Positions 26,243 through 34,437 of a stretch of 64,000 nucleotides of DNA are shown here, one piece after another. The DNA is taken from NCBI RefSeq assembly GCF_031846325.1, contig NZ_JAVRHZ010000001.1, forward strand, positions 248,001 through 312,000, read 5' to 3'. The stretch is from Patiriisocius_A hiemis. Lineage in GTDB: Bacteria; Bacteroidota; Bacteroidia; Flavobacteriales; Flavobacteriaceae. The notes below the pieces were generated by a model. The model saw nothing but the letters and a program-made list of their open reading frames with translations. It did not search any database and had not been told where the DNA came from. Within the stretch, counting starts at the first letter, position 1. Each line of letters begins with the position of its first letter. Position numbers and translations under genes: made by a program.

Positions 26243-27217
26243 ATGGGATTAAGAGAAAAACTTTTGGAATTAAGGGAACGACAAAAAAAATCGATTCCTT
26301 CAAGAGTTTTCTTTAATCATTTCTTTGCAATTACATATTGTATTTCTTGTAATGATGACAGATTTAAGCTTAAGAAGATACCCTATTACAATAAAATAAA
26401 AATTAAAAACCCTGATTTTAAAATCAAAGAAGTTAAAAAACTACTTTGGAATTCTTGGAGTACTGAATACGCCTACAGAATTGGAGAACAGATTGACAAT
26501 GCTGAATATTACAAGTTTTCACTTCATTGGAATTTTCCTCAAGCCTACTATTCTGCGTATTTATCAATGACTGCATTTCACGAAACACAAGGAATTGCGA
26601 ATGACCAACACGAAAAATCAATAAAACTGTTTGGGAATTCAGTAAAGGACAAACATTATCCATCCGCAATTGGATTTTACAGCAATGGACTAAAAGACGA
26701 GTTTCAATATAACGGACTTCCTACTTTCAAAGGTTTTCCTAAAGACAATAGCCCTTTGACAAAAATTGATTGTTTGGAGGACGCTGAATTACAAGTAGCG
26801 ACATTTCTAAAAACCACGAGAAAACAAAATGCAAATGATAAAAGAGAACGTTTTAAAAAGCAGAATGACAAAAGATTTTTGAACGGAAAAAAAGAATTTA
26901 GAAAAGCATTTAGTAAAAAACATTGGGATATTATTTACGGAACTATTCCTGAAACATCTGTATTTAATTTGCTATATAGATTACGAATAAAGGCAAATTA
27001 TAGAGACATTGAAACTTTTATTAATGCAGATATAGATTTCAAGAGTTTCCACACGAGTTTGGGAGAATTAATTGACTATTTAAATTTTGTACACGAAGCA
27101 TATATTGTGAAAGCAATTGGAATAGACAAATACGAGAAAATTCTCAATGAATTTCCAAGTCATCTAAACGACCGAACTGCATTGAGAAGATTTTATGAAA
27201 TAATCAAAAAAATATGA
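26243..27217 (+). CDS. Hypothetical cytosolic protein (cassette 2)
   Basis: A 324-residue soluble, basic, helical protein without signal peptide. I do not recognise it. The segment PQAYYSAYLSMTAFHETQG and a later LLYRLRIKANYRDIETF recall helical HEPN-like proteins found in toxin or defence systems, but the catalytic R-x4-6-H motif is not evident, so this is only a weak suggestion. It begins 25 bases after the upstream junction and ends 12 bases before the next site, and is the only gene of the cassette. Confidence 0.7.
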   Translation: MGLREKLLELRERQKKSIPSRVFFNHFFAITYCISCNDDRFKLKKIPYYNKIKIKNPDFKIKEVKKLLWNSWSTEYAYRIGEQIDNAEYYKFSLHWNFPQAYYSAYLSMTAFHETQGIANDQHEKSIKLFGNSVKDKHYPSAIGFYSNGLKDEFQYNGLPTFKGFPKDNSPLTKIDCLEDAELQVATFLKTTRKQNANDKRERFKKQNDKRFLNGKKEFRKAFSKKHWDIIYGTIPETSVFNLLYRLRIKANYRDIETFINADIDFKSFHTSLGELIDYLNFVHEAYIVKAIGIDKYEKILNEFPSHLNDRTALRRFYEIIKKI

Positions 27218-27229
27218 AAAAAGGCCAGT

Positions 27230-27362
27230 TTACAACAATGTATAACCGCAATTACGGCGGATTCGACTACGTCCGAATCCACTCGGAATTGCTAACGTCA
27301 GTGCTAAACCAAAAATTAACGCATATAAACCCGTAACTGACGGTTATACGAGACCGTTGGCA
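27230..27362 (+). repeat. attC-like site 2
   Basis: R'' box TTACAAC (27230-27236, preceded by GT) pairs perfectly over nine bases with the start of its cassette (GTTGTAAAC at 26218). The R' box is GTTGGCA (27356-27362). The outer stem TATAACCG / CGGTTATA covaries with the stems of other sites. An inner hairpin (GGATTCG / CGAATCC) is present. Confidence 0.75.
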
Positions 27363-27381
27363 TTCATTGATACAAAAAACG

Positions 27382-27840
27382 ATGAAATTAAAATTAATTT
27401 ATTTGACTTTTATTATCGGATTTTTAAATATCTCGAAAATTCATTCTCAATCTGACCTGAAACTTGTAAAAAAGAAAAACGGAAAAACAGTTCACTTTAC
27501 AATGGTTGACAAAACACCTTTCGAAAGTGATTGTGACGGAATTTCGGACGAAAAAGAAAGGACGCAATGTTTGGAAAAAAGTTTACGTGACCAAATTCTA
27601 AATCTGATTGAGAAAGACTATGAATATTATGGAGAAATGTATGTTTGGTTTACATTAGACAAAAAAGGAAACGTGTCTGATATTGCTACTAAAGGATATC
27701 CAAGCTCACCTGAATTTGAAAAAGATATTAAAAAAGCAGTTACGGAATTAAATCTGTCTAAATCGACTTATCGAAAACGGAAAGTTAATGTTAGATGTTA
27801 TACTCGTGTTCTGCCGAAAGTTATTAATCCGAAAAAATAA
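27382..27840 (+). CDS. Exported TonB-C-like protein (cassette 3)
   Basis: Start at the ATG at 27382, giving 152 residues with a signal peptide MKLKLIYLTFIIGFLNIS; an in-frame TTG at 27367 is less likely. The rest resembles a lone TonB C-terminal-like domain: VDKTPFESDCDG, ERTQCLEKSLRDQI, YVWFTLDKKGNVSDIATKG and a final RKRKVNVRCYTRVLP. This mirrors the tail of gene B' in cassette 1. No membrane anchor follows the signal peptide. It may bind a partner in the periplasm; function unknown. Confidence 0.75.
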   Translation: MKLKLIYLTFIIGFLNISKIHSQSDLKLVKKKNGKTVHFTMVDKTPFESDCDGISDEKERTQCLEKSLRDQILNLIEKDYEYYGEMYVWFTLDKKGNVSDIATKGYPSSPEFEKDIKKAVTELNLSKSTYRKRKVNVRCYTRVLPKVINPKK

Positions 27841-27844
27841 CTAC

Positions 27845-27977
27845 ACACAACAACGTGTATAAAAAATTGCTATTTTGTGCTTAATTCTATGGTTGTTGCA
27901 CGTTTGCTACGTCTGATTTTCCTTCGGAAAATCCTCGCACGCAAACACGCAACTTTCCATATACAAAACCGTTGTAC
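27845..27977 (+). repeat. attC-like site 3
   Basis: R'' ACACAAC (27845-27851) and R' GTTGTAC (27971-27977), outer arms TGTATA/TATACA. The inner stem carries TTTGC/GCAAA and a tip hairpin GATTTTC-CTTC-GAAAATC. This is the one site whose R'' does not match the start of its own cassette (GTTGGCAT), suggesting rearrangement. Confidence 0.7.
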
Positions 27978-27985
27978 AACATTTG

Positions 27986-28567
27986 ATGAAAACCAGAGAA
28001 ATTATAGGAAAATGGGAGTTTATAGGTGGTAAAGTTATTGCTGACAGCAATTGCAAAACCATAGAATCAATGATTAAAAACGAACTAATTAAACTTGAAT
28101 CTAGCGAAGGTGGTTGGACATCAAAATATCAAGGTAATGATGGGAGAATTTGGGAATTGAGTTATCCAGAAAGCCATTTACAAGGTGGTGGACCACCAAA
28201 ACTGATTCAAATAAGTAGCGGAATGAGAAGAATTGCGAATCTGACCAAACCGAAAGACGGAATTAAACGACTTATGATTTTTAATGACGATTATGGGACT
28301 TACCTATTCGGATATAAAAATACAGAGGATTGCGGAGCAGAATGGGACGAATGGTATGAAACGGAAAATGACGCAATGGAATTATGCGAAACGGAATACG
28401 GAATTATTAAATCGGATTGGACTGAAATCCCAAATCCTGAACCTAATTGCCAACACGATTGGATAAATCCAGTTAGAATAAAAGGAAGCGACAACGGAAA
28501 ACCTGAATTCGGAAAATTAGAAAAGTTGATTAACGGAAAATGGACGGAGTTTGAGCCGACTGAATAA
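27986..28567 (+). CDS. Imm27-type immunity protein with C-terminal extension (cassette 4)
   Basis: Start at the ATG at 27986 (a TTG at 27983 is in frame), 193 residues. The N-terminal 80 residues match the Imm27 immunity family pattern: GKWEFIGGKVIADSNCK, TIESMIKNELIKLESSEGGW and DGRIWELSYPESHLQGGGPP. The C-terminal half (YGTYLFGYKNTEDCGAEWDE, PNCQHDWINPVRIKGSDNGK) is an extra domain I do not recognise. Imm27 proteins neutralise polymorphic toxins; no toxin gene is adjacent. A solitary immunity gene in a cassette would fit a role as protection against competitors, by inference. Confidence 0.8.
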   Translation: MKTREIIGKWEFIGGKVIADSNCKTIESMIKNELIKLESSEGGWTSKYQGNDGRIWELSYPESHLQGGGPPKLIQISSGMRRIANLTKPKDGIKRLMIFNDDYGTYLFGYKNTEDCGAEWDEWYETENDAMELCETEYGIIKSDWTEIPNPEPNCQHDWINPVRIKGSDNGKPEFGKLEKLINGKWTEFEPTE

Positions 28568-28576
28568 AAAAACGTT

Positions 28577-28711
28577 GTACAACACCGTGTATAATTAATT
28601 GCTTTGGTCGTTGCTTATTTGGAAAATTCCTTCGGAATTTTCTCGCGTTCGTTTTTGTTTACTAAATTAGTTGCTGAAACACGCAACTAACCATACACAA
28701 ACACGTTAGGC
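28577..28711 (+). repeat. attC-like site 4
   Basis: R'' GTACAAC (28577-28583) extends to GTTGTACAAC, a perfect complement of the start of its cassette (GTTGTACAAC at 27971). R' GTTAGGC (28705-28711) does not pair well with this R'', as expected if the site is a hybrid of two cassettes. Outer arms GTGTAT/ATACAC; tip hairpin GAAAATTCC-TTC-GGAATTTTC. Confidence 0.8.
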
Positions 28712-28716
28712 ACAAT

Positions 28717-29436
28717 ATGAACAAAGCTTTGAGACAAATATTATCAATTGGAATTTTGACATTGTTTCTGACTCAAATTGGATTCAGTCAATCGATTGAC
28801 AAATTTGTCGACTCGACAATCAAAGTTGATAGCCTAAATGTTCCATCGGATTTAAAACAAGCTTACTTTCCGAAAGAAATTCTTCCTGAAGTTACAACGG
28901 AATGGATTATGGAAAACGATACCACTTATTCAATTAAGACAAAAGTTAAAATAGGAACTTATGACGAATTTGTTGCGAATTGGTATTCAGAGCATCTTCA
29001 CGCAATGAAAGAACCTTTGTTGTTTAATAGGAAAATTGACAAAGAAGTTTATCGCTTTACTTGGTTGAGAACTTTTGACAAACCAATGACTTTTAGATTT
29101 GAAAAAAGAAATGAAAAATATATTCTTTATTGGAAAGTGCTAAATGGTGCTGGTGGATATGAACCTGGAGAAATAGAAATTGAACGATTGAAAATACTAA
29201 CCGAAAAAGAATGGAATGAATTTAACCAACTTATCGGAAAAGCGGATTTTTGGAAAATGGATTTAGGTCGTAGTTCAAACGGAACTGATGGTTCTGAATG
29301 GATTATGGAAGGTGTAAATCAAACGGATTATAGAGCTGTAATTGTTTGCTCACCAAGTAAAGGAGATTTTTATAATGCTTGTGATTATCTGATTTCCTTA
29401 ACGAATTTGAAAATATCTGAAAAAGACAAATATTAA
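28717..29436 (+). CDS. Hypothetical exported protein (cassette 5)
   Basis: A 239-residue protein with a signal peptide ending IGFSQ and no other membrane span. I do not recognise it. It is acidic and aromatic-rich, with VTTEWIMENDTTY and LGRSSNGTDGSEWIMEG as its most distinctive stretches. It starts 12 bases after the junction and ends 10 bases before the next site. Probably periplasmic or lipid-surface localised; no function assigned. Confidence 0.72.
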   Translation: MNKALRQILSIGILTLFLTQIGFSQSIDKFVDSTIKVDSLNVPSDLKQAYFPKEILPEVTTEWIMENDTTYSIKTKVKIGTYDEFVANWYSEHLHAMKEPLLFNRKIDKEVYRFTWLRTFDKPMTFRFEKRNEKYILYWKVLNGAGGYEPGEIEIERLKILTEKEWNEFNQLIGKADFWKMDLGRSSNGTDGSEWIMEGVNQTDYRAVIVCSPSKGDFYNACDYLISLTNLKISEKDKY

Positions 29437-29445
29437 AAATACTGT

Positions 29446-29580
29446 GCCTAACACCGTGTAAAAAACATTGCTTATTTTAGTTTAACCGTTTGGTCGTTGC
29501 TTTGTTTGCTAGCTTCTGATTTTCCTTCGGAAAATCCTCGCACTCAAACACGCAACGTTCCTTACACATAAACGTTGTGG
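29446..29580 (+). repeat. attC-like site 5
   Basis: R'' GCCTAAC (29446-29452), the classical integron core-site sequence, extends to TGTGCCTAAC and pairs perfectly over 10 bases with GTTAGGCACA at 28705. R' is GTTGTGG (29574-29580). Outer arms GTGTAA/TTACAC covary relative to the GTGTAT/ATACAC of other sites. Tip hairpin GATTTTCC-TTC-GGAAAATC. Confidence 0.82.
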
Positions 29581-29624
29581 TGCATTTAAGAAAAATAATC
29601 TTCTGATAAATAAAATTTGAATAA

Positions 29625-30155
29625 GTGAGCTTGGAAAACAAATTAAGAAGTATCGAAGCAGACATCCAGAATGGATTGAAATATAAATCGGCAGATCGTT
29701 TGCGCAATCTGATTAATGAACATCCAAACGAACAAAAGTTATGGAATAGACTTGCAGAATTATATTATGATAGCGGATTTTTGGACTCTGCTGGAAAATA
29801 TTGGATTTTGACCGAACCGACTGATGAGCGAATTAAAAAATGTGTTGAGATTTATGAAAAGTCCGTGAATTATTCTGGGTATCAAATTTTGCAAGAAATC
29901 ACTTTTCGTGGAGACAAAACAAAACTTTCAAAATATGCTCAAAAAAAGTTAGCGGAATTAGAATCTGACAGCAAAGAAAAAACCAATCATATTCCAGAAT
30001 TTAAGCCAAAAGTCAATAAACCGAAAAAGCAAAATAAGAAATACGTTCAGACTTTTAAAGACAAACTAGGAGGATATGTAATATTTGGAATTGTTGCGGT
30101 AATTGTAGTTTTGATTATAATTGGCTTTGTATCTGTAATTAAATGGATATTCTAG
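29625..30155 (+). CDS. Small tail-anchored protein (cassette 6)
   Basis: A 176-residue protein starting at a GTG at 29625. The N-terminal part is helical and TPR-like (SADRLRNLINEHPNEQKLW, then RLAELYYDSGFLDSAGKYW). It is followed by a lysine-rich linker and a single C-terminal transmembrane helix (about residues 148-170, YVIFGIVAVIVVLIIIGFV). It would be a cytoplasmic TPR-like domain anchored in the inner membrane by its tail. Function unknown; it is the only gene of the cassette. Confidence 0.72.
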   Translation: MSLENKLRSIEADIQNGLKYKSADRLRNLINEHPNEQKLWNRLAELYYDSGFLDSAGKYWILTEPTDERIKKCVEIYEKSVNYSGYQILQEITFRGDKTKLSKYAQKKLAELESDSKEKTNHIPEFKPKVNKPKKQNKKYVQTFKDKLGGYVIFGIVAVIVVLIIIGFVSVIKWIF

Positions 30156-30169
30156 CAATAAAAACGACA

Positions 30170-30303
30170 CCACAACATTGTATATAAAAAATTGCTATTT
30201 TGTGCTTAACCAATGTGAGTTGCTTTGTTTGCTTGCATCTGATTTTCCTTCGAAAAATCCTCGCACGCAAACACGCAACTTTCCATATACAAAACCGTTA
30301 TGT
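30170..30303 (+). repeat. attC-like site 6
   Basis: R'' CCACAAC (30170-30176, with CACC before it) pairs over nine bases with GTTGTGGTG at 29574. R' is GTTATGT (30297-30303). Outer arms TGTATAT/ATATACA. The inner part is very similar to site 3, including the GATTTTCCTTC tip hairpin. Confidence 0.78.
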
Positions 30304-30331
30304 GCAGGCTGAATAAAAACAAAATTGAACT

Positions 30332-31648
30332 ATGAAAAAAGCTTTGATTTTACTGATTACAGGATTAACCCTAGTAAACTGTAATAAGAGACAACAATTA
30401 AATCAAAACGTTATAACAACTGATATTCCAAACTTTTGGAACGCATATGATAATATCACGTCAACTAAAGATTCTGTCTTGCAATATAAATATCTTGACA
30501 GTTTATATTTTCAAAAAGGAACTGTAGGATTAGAAGGAATTAGACAAGCAAGAAATTATACACCAGAAGATTATATAAACGCAATAAATAGTTATCCAAA
30601 ATTTTGGAAATCAATTCGAGAAAACACCTTACAAGCAGGCGAAGTGAGTACCGAATTAGAACTTGGAATTGATAAGCTCAAAGCAATTTATCCTGAATTA
30701 AAACCCGCAAAAATCTACTTCACTATAGGAGCCTTTCGTACAGGAGGTACAACAATTGATAGTTTGGTTCTTATAGGTTCTGAAATATCATTGGCTGATA
30801 GCACAGCTGAGACAAGCGAATTTCCAGAAAACTTTTCCTATTTAAAATCGCATTTTGCAACAAATCCAAACAAACACCTGGTGTTTTTAAATGTCCACGA
30901 ATATGTACATACACAACAAAACCCTAGAGTTTTCAATATCCTTTCACTTACGTTATATGAAGGAGTAGCGGAATTTGTAGCTTCAAAAGCACTTGATAAA
31001 ACATCACCCAATCCTCAAATAGCATTTGGTAAAGAAAATGCTAAAAGAATACAAGAAGTATATGAAATTGAAATGTTTTATCCCAATAACCGATATAAAT
31101 GGTTGGACGGAAATGCCCCGAATGAATTTGGCATGAGAGATTTAGGGTATTATGTCGGATATCAGATATGCGAAAACTATTACAATCAGGCCGATGATAA
31201 ATTAAATGCAATAAAAACAATGATTGAGTTGGATTACACTAACGAATCAGAAGTAGAAGAATTCGTGAAAAAGTCAAATTATTTTTCCGAAACGCTTGAC
31301 GTTTTATATCAAAATTTTGAAAACAAAAGACCTTACATTGTCGGTATAATCCAATTTGAAAACAAAAGCCAAAATGTGAGTCCCAAAACCAAGGCAATTA
31401 CTGTAACATTTTCTGAACCGTTAAATGGGTATAATACAGGTGTGGATTTTGGAGATTTAGGACAAGAAGCATTTCCAAAAGGTACTTTGAATGGAAGAAA
31501 GTGGGCTGATGACAATAAATCTTGGACATTACCAGTAGAATTAGAGCCAAACAAAAACTATCAGATATTAATCTCAAATAATTTTAGAACAGAAAATAGT
31601 ATTCCTTTAAAACCATACTTAATAGAATTTAAAACCAGAAAAGAATAA
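30332..31648 (+). CDS. Zincin-like metalloprotease lipoprotein (cassette 7)
   Basis: A 438-residue lipoprotein (signal ending LTLVNC). The central domain carries VHEYVHTQQNP, an HExxH zinc motif at about residues 189-193, with a downstream glutamate in LYEGVAEFVAS that could be the third ligand. This fits a gluzincin of the DUF2268-like group. The C-terminus (about 350-438, TKAITVTFSEPLN to LIEFKTRK) resembles a bacterial Ig-like (Big_5) domain. The protein is predicted to be lipid-anchored in the envelope and to cut unknown proteins. Confidence 0.8.
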   Translation: MKKALILLITGLTLVNCNKRQQLNQNVITTDIPNFWNAYDNITSTKDSVLQYKYLDSLYFQKGTVGLEGIRQARNYTPEDYINAINSYPKFWKSIRENTLQAGEVSTELELGIDKLKAIYPELKPAKIYFTIGAFRTGGTTIDSLVLIGSEISLADSTAETSEFPENFSYLKSHFATNPNKHLVFLNVHEYVHTQQNPRVFNILSLTLYEGVAEFVASKALDKTSPNPQIAFGKENAKRIQEVYEIEMFYPNNRYKWLDGNAPNEFGMRDLGYYVGYQICENYYNQADDKLNAIKTMIELDYTNESEVEEFVKKSNYFSETLDVLYQNFENKRPYIVGIIQFENKSQNVSPKTKAITVTFSEPLNGYNTGVDFGDLGQEAFPKGTLNGRKWADDNKSWTLPVELEPNKNYQILISNNFRTENSIPLKPYLIEFKTRKE

Positions 31649-31655
31649 AGCCAGC

Positions 31656-31850
31656 TCACAACAACGTATATAACTCATAGCTAGTAGGTTGCTTAAACTA
31701 AGTTAAGGTATATTTGCAAGTCCGCCAAATTTTTTAATTTGGCTTATTGAGAAAAAAGATAATAAGAAAAATTAAAAAATTCGGCTCGTGCTTAATCCGA
31801 AAACAATTTCATAATTTACACGCTACGAGCCATATACACAACCGTTGTGG
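31656..31850 (+). repeat. attC-like site 7 (long form)
   Basis: R'' TCACAAC (31656-31662) and R' GTTGTGG (31844-31850), 195 bp in all. R'' plus flank matches the complement of its cassette start (GTTATGTGCAGGCT) at 11 of 14 positions. Outer arms GTATAT/ATATAC. The terminal region is longer than in other sites and holds an A/T-rich hairpin (CCAAATTTTTTAATTTGG). Confidence 0.7.
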
Positions 31851-31881
31851 CTAATTTGAAAAAACTGAACTTTCCTAAATT

Positions 31882-31923
31882 ATGAAACCATACAAAAAAA
31901 AGAAAACTGAAACAGAAGAATGA
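31882..31923 (+). CDS. Possible 13-residue leader ORF before the cassette 8 gene
   Basis: ATG AAA CCA ... GAA GAA TGA encodes MKPYKKKKTETEE, and its stop overlaps the next start (ATGA at 31920-31923). The overlap suggests translational coupling, but a chance ORF is possible. Confidence 0.3.
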   Translation: MKPYKKKKTETEE

Positions 31924-32948
31924 TAAAAAATAAAAAAGCCAAATGGATTGTAAGAGCATTATTGCTTATTGGAACTGTAGTTTCATTATTTTTCGTTCCT
32001 TGGGTTTTGGTAAAGGCTTGGATTTTACCGCTACCAAATACTGTTCAAGAACAAGTAGATGAAGCAATAGATTATGGTTTTGACGGTATGATTGTTTATG
32101 TAGACCAAGCAAGAAAACAACCCCAGTTCTATACTGGCGGTTGGAAAAATAGAGAAAAGAAAATTCCAGCCGACCCAAAATCATTGTTCAAAATTGCCAG
32201 TATTAGTAAGTTATATACAGCCGTAGCAGCTACGAAATTGGTCAAAGAAAAGCGTTTGTCTTTTGATAAGTCGTTAACCGATTATCTTCCCGAACTAAAA
32301 GGAAGAATTGAAAATGCTGATGAAATCACATTGAAAATGATGATTCAACACCGGTCTGGAATTCCAAATTTTACCGACAATCCAGCGTTTTGGGAAAACG
32401 AAGAAGAAAATGGCAAAAATGCCTTAGGTTTTGCTTTAGACTTACCTGCTAGTTTTAAACCAGACAAAGGATATGAATATTCAAACACGAATTATTTATT
32501 GCTTCGTAAGATTTTGGATAAGGTATTAGGATACAATCATAACGAGTATATAAAAGAAAAAATTTTGAAACCTCTTGAATTGAAAAATACATTTTTTTCG
32601 ATTAATGATGTTGATTTGTACGATGTAATGAGCGGATATTATGTAGGAATTGAAGAAGATTTTAAAGCCCGTGACTTTGGAATGTTAGCAACCGCAGAGG
32701 ATGTTGGAACATTTTTGAGAGCATTGAATGATGGTTCTGTATTTGAAGAAGGAGAACAGGAATTATATCCGTACGAATATAATCACGGTGGTTTAGTCAT
32801 TGGTTATCAAAGTCTGGCAGAATACCATAAAGATATAGATGCGGTTGTCGTTCAATTTATTAACACAACAGATTTTGAAGGTTATGAATGGAATTTATCG
32901 GAAATTATAATTAACCGAATTGTGAAAATTATTAAAAAGAAAAACTAG
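31920..32948 (+). CDS. Class C beta-lactamase-fold serine hydrolase, membrane-anchored (cassette 8)
   Basis: A 342-residue protein with an N-terminal signal anchor (residues about 9-29, WIVRALLLIGTVVSLFFVPW) and a beta-lactamase/DD-peptidase domain. The SxxK nucleophile is in FKIASISKLYTA (about residue 90), the YxN motif is YSNTN, and a C-terminal HGG occurs in YNHGGLVIGY. All three active-site motifs are present. Such proteins act on peptidoglycan peptides, D-amino-acid esters or other esters, not necessarily antibiotics. A second, distinct member is in cassette 10. Confidence 0.85.
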   Translation: MIKNKKAKWIVRALLLIGTVVSLFFVPWVLVKAWILPLPNTVQEQVDEAIDYGFDGMIVYVDQARKQPQFYTGGWKNREKKIPADPKSLFKIASISKLYTAVAATKLVKEKRLSFDKSLTDYLPELKGRIENADEITLKMMIQHRSGIPNFTDNPAFWENEEENGKNALGFALDLPASFKPDKGYEYSNTNYLLLRKILDKVLGYNHNEYIKEKILKPLELKNTFFSINDVDLYDVMSGYYVGIEEDFKARDFGMLATAEDVGTFLRALNDGSVFEEGEQELYPYEYNHGGLVIGYQSLAEYHKDIDAVVVQFINTTDFEGYEWNLSEIIINRIVKIIKKKN

Positions 32949-33079
32949 CCACAACAATGGCTATAAACAATTGGGGTGAAAGTGATAAAGCTAAAAGATA
33001 AACATAAAACAAAGGTAGGTGCTAAACCGAAAAGTTAGGGTACAAAATCCCCAACTGTTTATAGCCGAGACCGTTGTAA
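32949..33079 (+). repeat. attC-like site 8
   Basis: R'' CCACAAC (32949-32955, preceded by TAG) begins right after the stop codon and pairs over 10 bases with GTTGTGGCTA at 31844. R' is GTTGTAA (33073-33079). The long outer stem GGCTATAAACAATTGGGG / CCCCAACTGTTTATAGCC shows compensatory changes against site 1. The inner part is homologous to site 1. Confidence 0.8.
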
Positions 33080-33113
33080 AACATAATCAACCAAACACAT
33101 AAACCAAGGAAAG

Positions 33114-34184
33114 ATGAAAAAATTAATCCTAATTACATGTTTTTTGACAAGCATTTTCGCACAAGCTCAAGAATATACATTTATTTCTGATAGCTTAAGA
33201 TTACTTCCGATGCAAGAACTGATGAAAAAAGAACCACCAGCAGATTTTGAACCCGTTTATTATGAGGATGGCACACCAGTAGCCTTTAAAGAAGTGTTAC
33301 CTCTAATAATAGAACGAAAATTAATACCTCGCATGTTTGTTGATGAAAATGGAGAATATAAAGCGTTGGTTGTAAAAAGCACTCTTAAAAATGAAGACAT
33401 AAGAATTGTATATGAAAACATACCTGAATCATTATCGAAGTCAGGCTATTCATTTGGAAACCCTGATAGTGATACGGTAATCATAAACATAGATGGTGGG
33501 CCTAGAAATAATCTTAGTACATATGGATTTGAATTTGCATTTAGCGTTCAAGGTGGAATAGATGAAAACGACTATTTTTTAATAAATATGCGTGAATCAC
33601 AAACACTACATCCAGAAGAAACAGAAAAGGAAGAAATTTCGTGGGAACAGGCGAAAAATTATAATATAAAAACGGTAAAAACACTTTATGAGCTAATTAG
33701 TTATTTTAAATCAGAACATAAAAAAGTGTATGTTGTTGGTGGCTCTTACGGCTCTTTAGTTGGCTTACAATCTCTTGCTGATTACAACAATATTGCAGAC
33801 GGATATTTATTAATGTTTGGTAGACTTGATATGACTAAAGAAGTCAGTACAGCTTATTCTAAAGGATATGACGCTAATTTTGAAGAAGACGCAATTACGC
33901 CAAAAATTGGGGAAAAATCTGATAATGTATATACAGTTAATATGCGAAAAATTGCCGCAGCAATGAATAGAGATATAAAATATACCGAATTACTAAAAGA
34001 TGTAAATCTTTCTAACCTCATTTACTTTTATAGCGAAACCGACCAAAGCGTTGGCAAACTAACAGAAAAGGAAGCAACATTCCTCAAATCAAAAAACGCT
34101 GAAGTAGTAAGTGTGAAAATTGAACACGGAAAATATTTCGAACTAGTTTTAAAAGATGGATTGGAAATGATGTTAGAAGATTAA
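33114..34184 (+). CDS. Exported alpha/beta-hydrolase-like protein (cassette 9)
   Basis: A 356-residue exported protein (signal peptide ending SIFAQAQ). The C-terminal two thirds look like an alpha/beta hydrolase: a strand IINIDGGPRNN, the nucleophile elbow VYVVGGSYGSLVG (about residues 208-220), a probable acid in YFYSETDQSVG, and a histidine in VKIEHGKYFE. The first 100 residues are not recognised. Substrate unknown. It is the only gene of the cassette. Confidence 0.75.
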   Translation: MKKLILITCFLTSIFAQAQEYTFISDSLRLLPMQELMKKEPPADFEPVYYEDGTPVAFKEVLPLIIERKLIPRMFVDENGEYKALVVKSTLKNEDIRIVYENIPESLSKSGYSFGNPDSDTVIINIDGGPRNNLSTYGFEFAFSVQGGIDENDYFLINMRESQTLHPEETEKEEISWEQAKNYNIKTVKTLYELISYFKSEHKKVYVVGGSYGSLVGLQSLADYNNIADGYLLMFGRLDMTKEVSTAYSKGYDANFEEDAITPKIGEKSDNVYTVNMRKIAAAMNRDIKYTELLKDVNLSNLIYFYSETDQSVGKLTEKEATFLKSKNAEVVSVKIEHGKYFELVLKDGLEMMLED

Positions 34185-34204
34185 AAATCAGTATAAATCA
34201 CGTT

Positions 34205-34369
34205 TTACAACAATGTGTATAATTCATTGCTAGTTATAGCTTACTTACGAAAATCCTCGCGGATTTTCTATCTATGATTTGTTTGCTAACTTTAATGCTT
34301 AACCACGCAACGACACGAGAGGCAAATGCCTCGAACTGACGAAGTAAATCATACACTAGACCGTTACCA
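34205..34369 (+). repeat. attC-like site 9
   Basis: R'' TTACAAC (34205-34211, preceded by GTT) pairs over 10 bases with GTTGTAAAAC at 33073. R' is GTTACCA (34363-34369). Outer arms TGTGTAT/ATACACT. Internal hairpins GAAAATCC-TCGC-GGATTTTC and GAGGCA/TGCCTC. Closely related to site 10. Confidence 0.78.
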
Positions 34370-34437
34370 GCAATTAGAAAAAACTGTAACAAGCTGTCTT
34401 TAAAGCAATCATTGAATTAATAAATATTAAATTTTCT

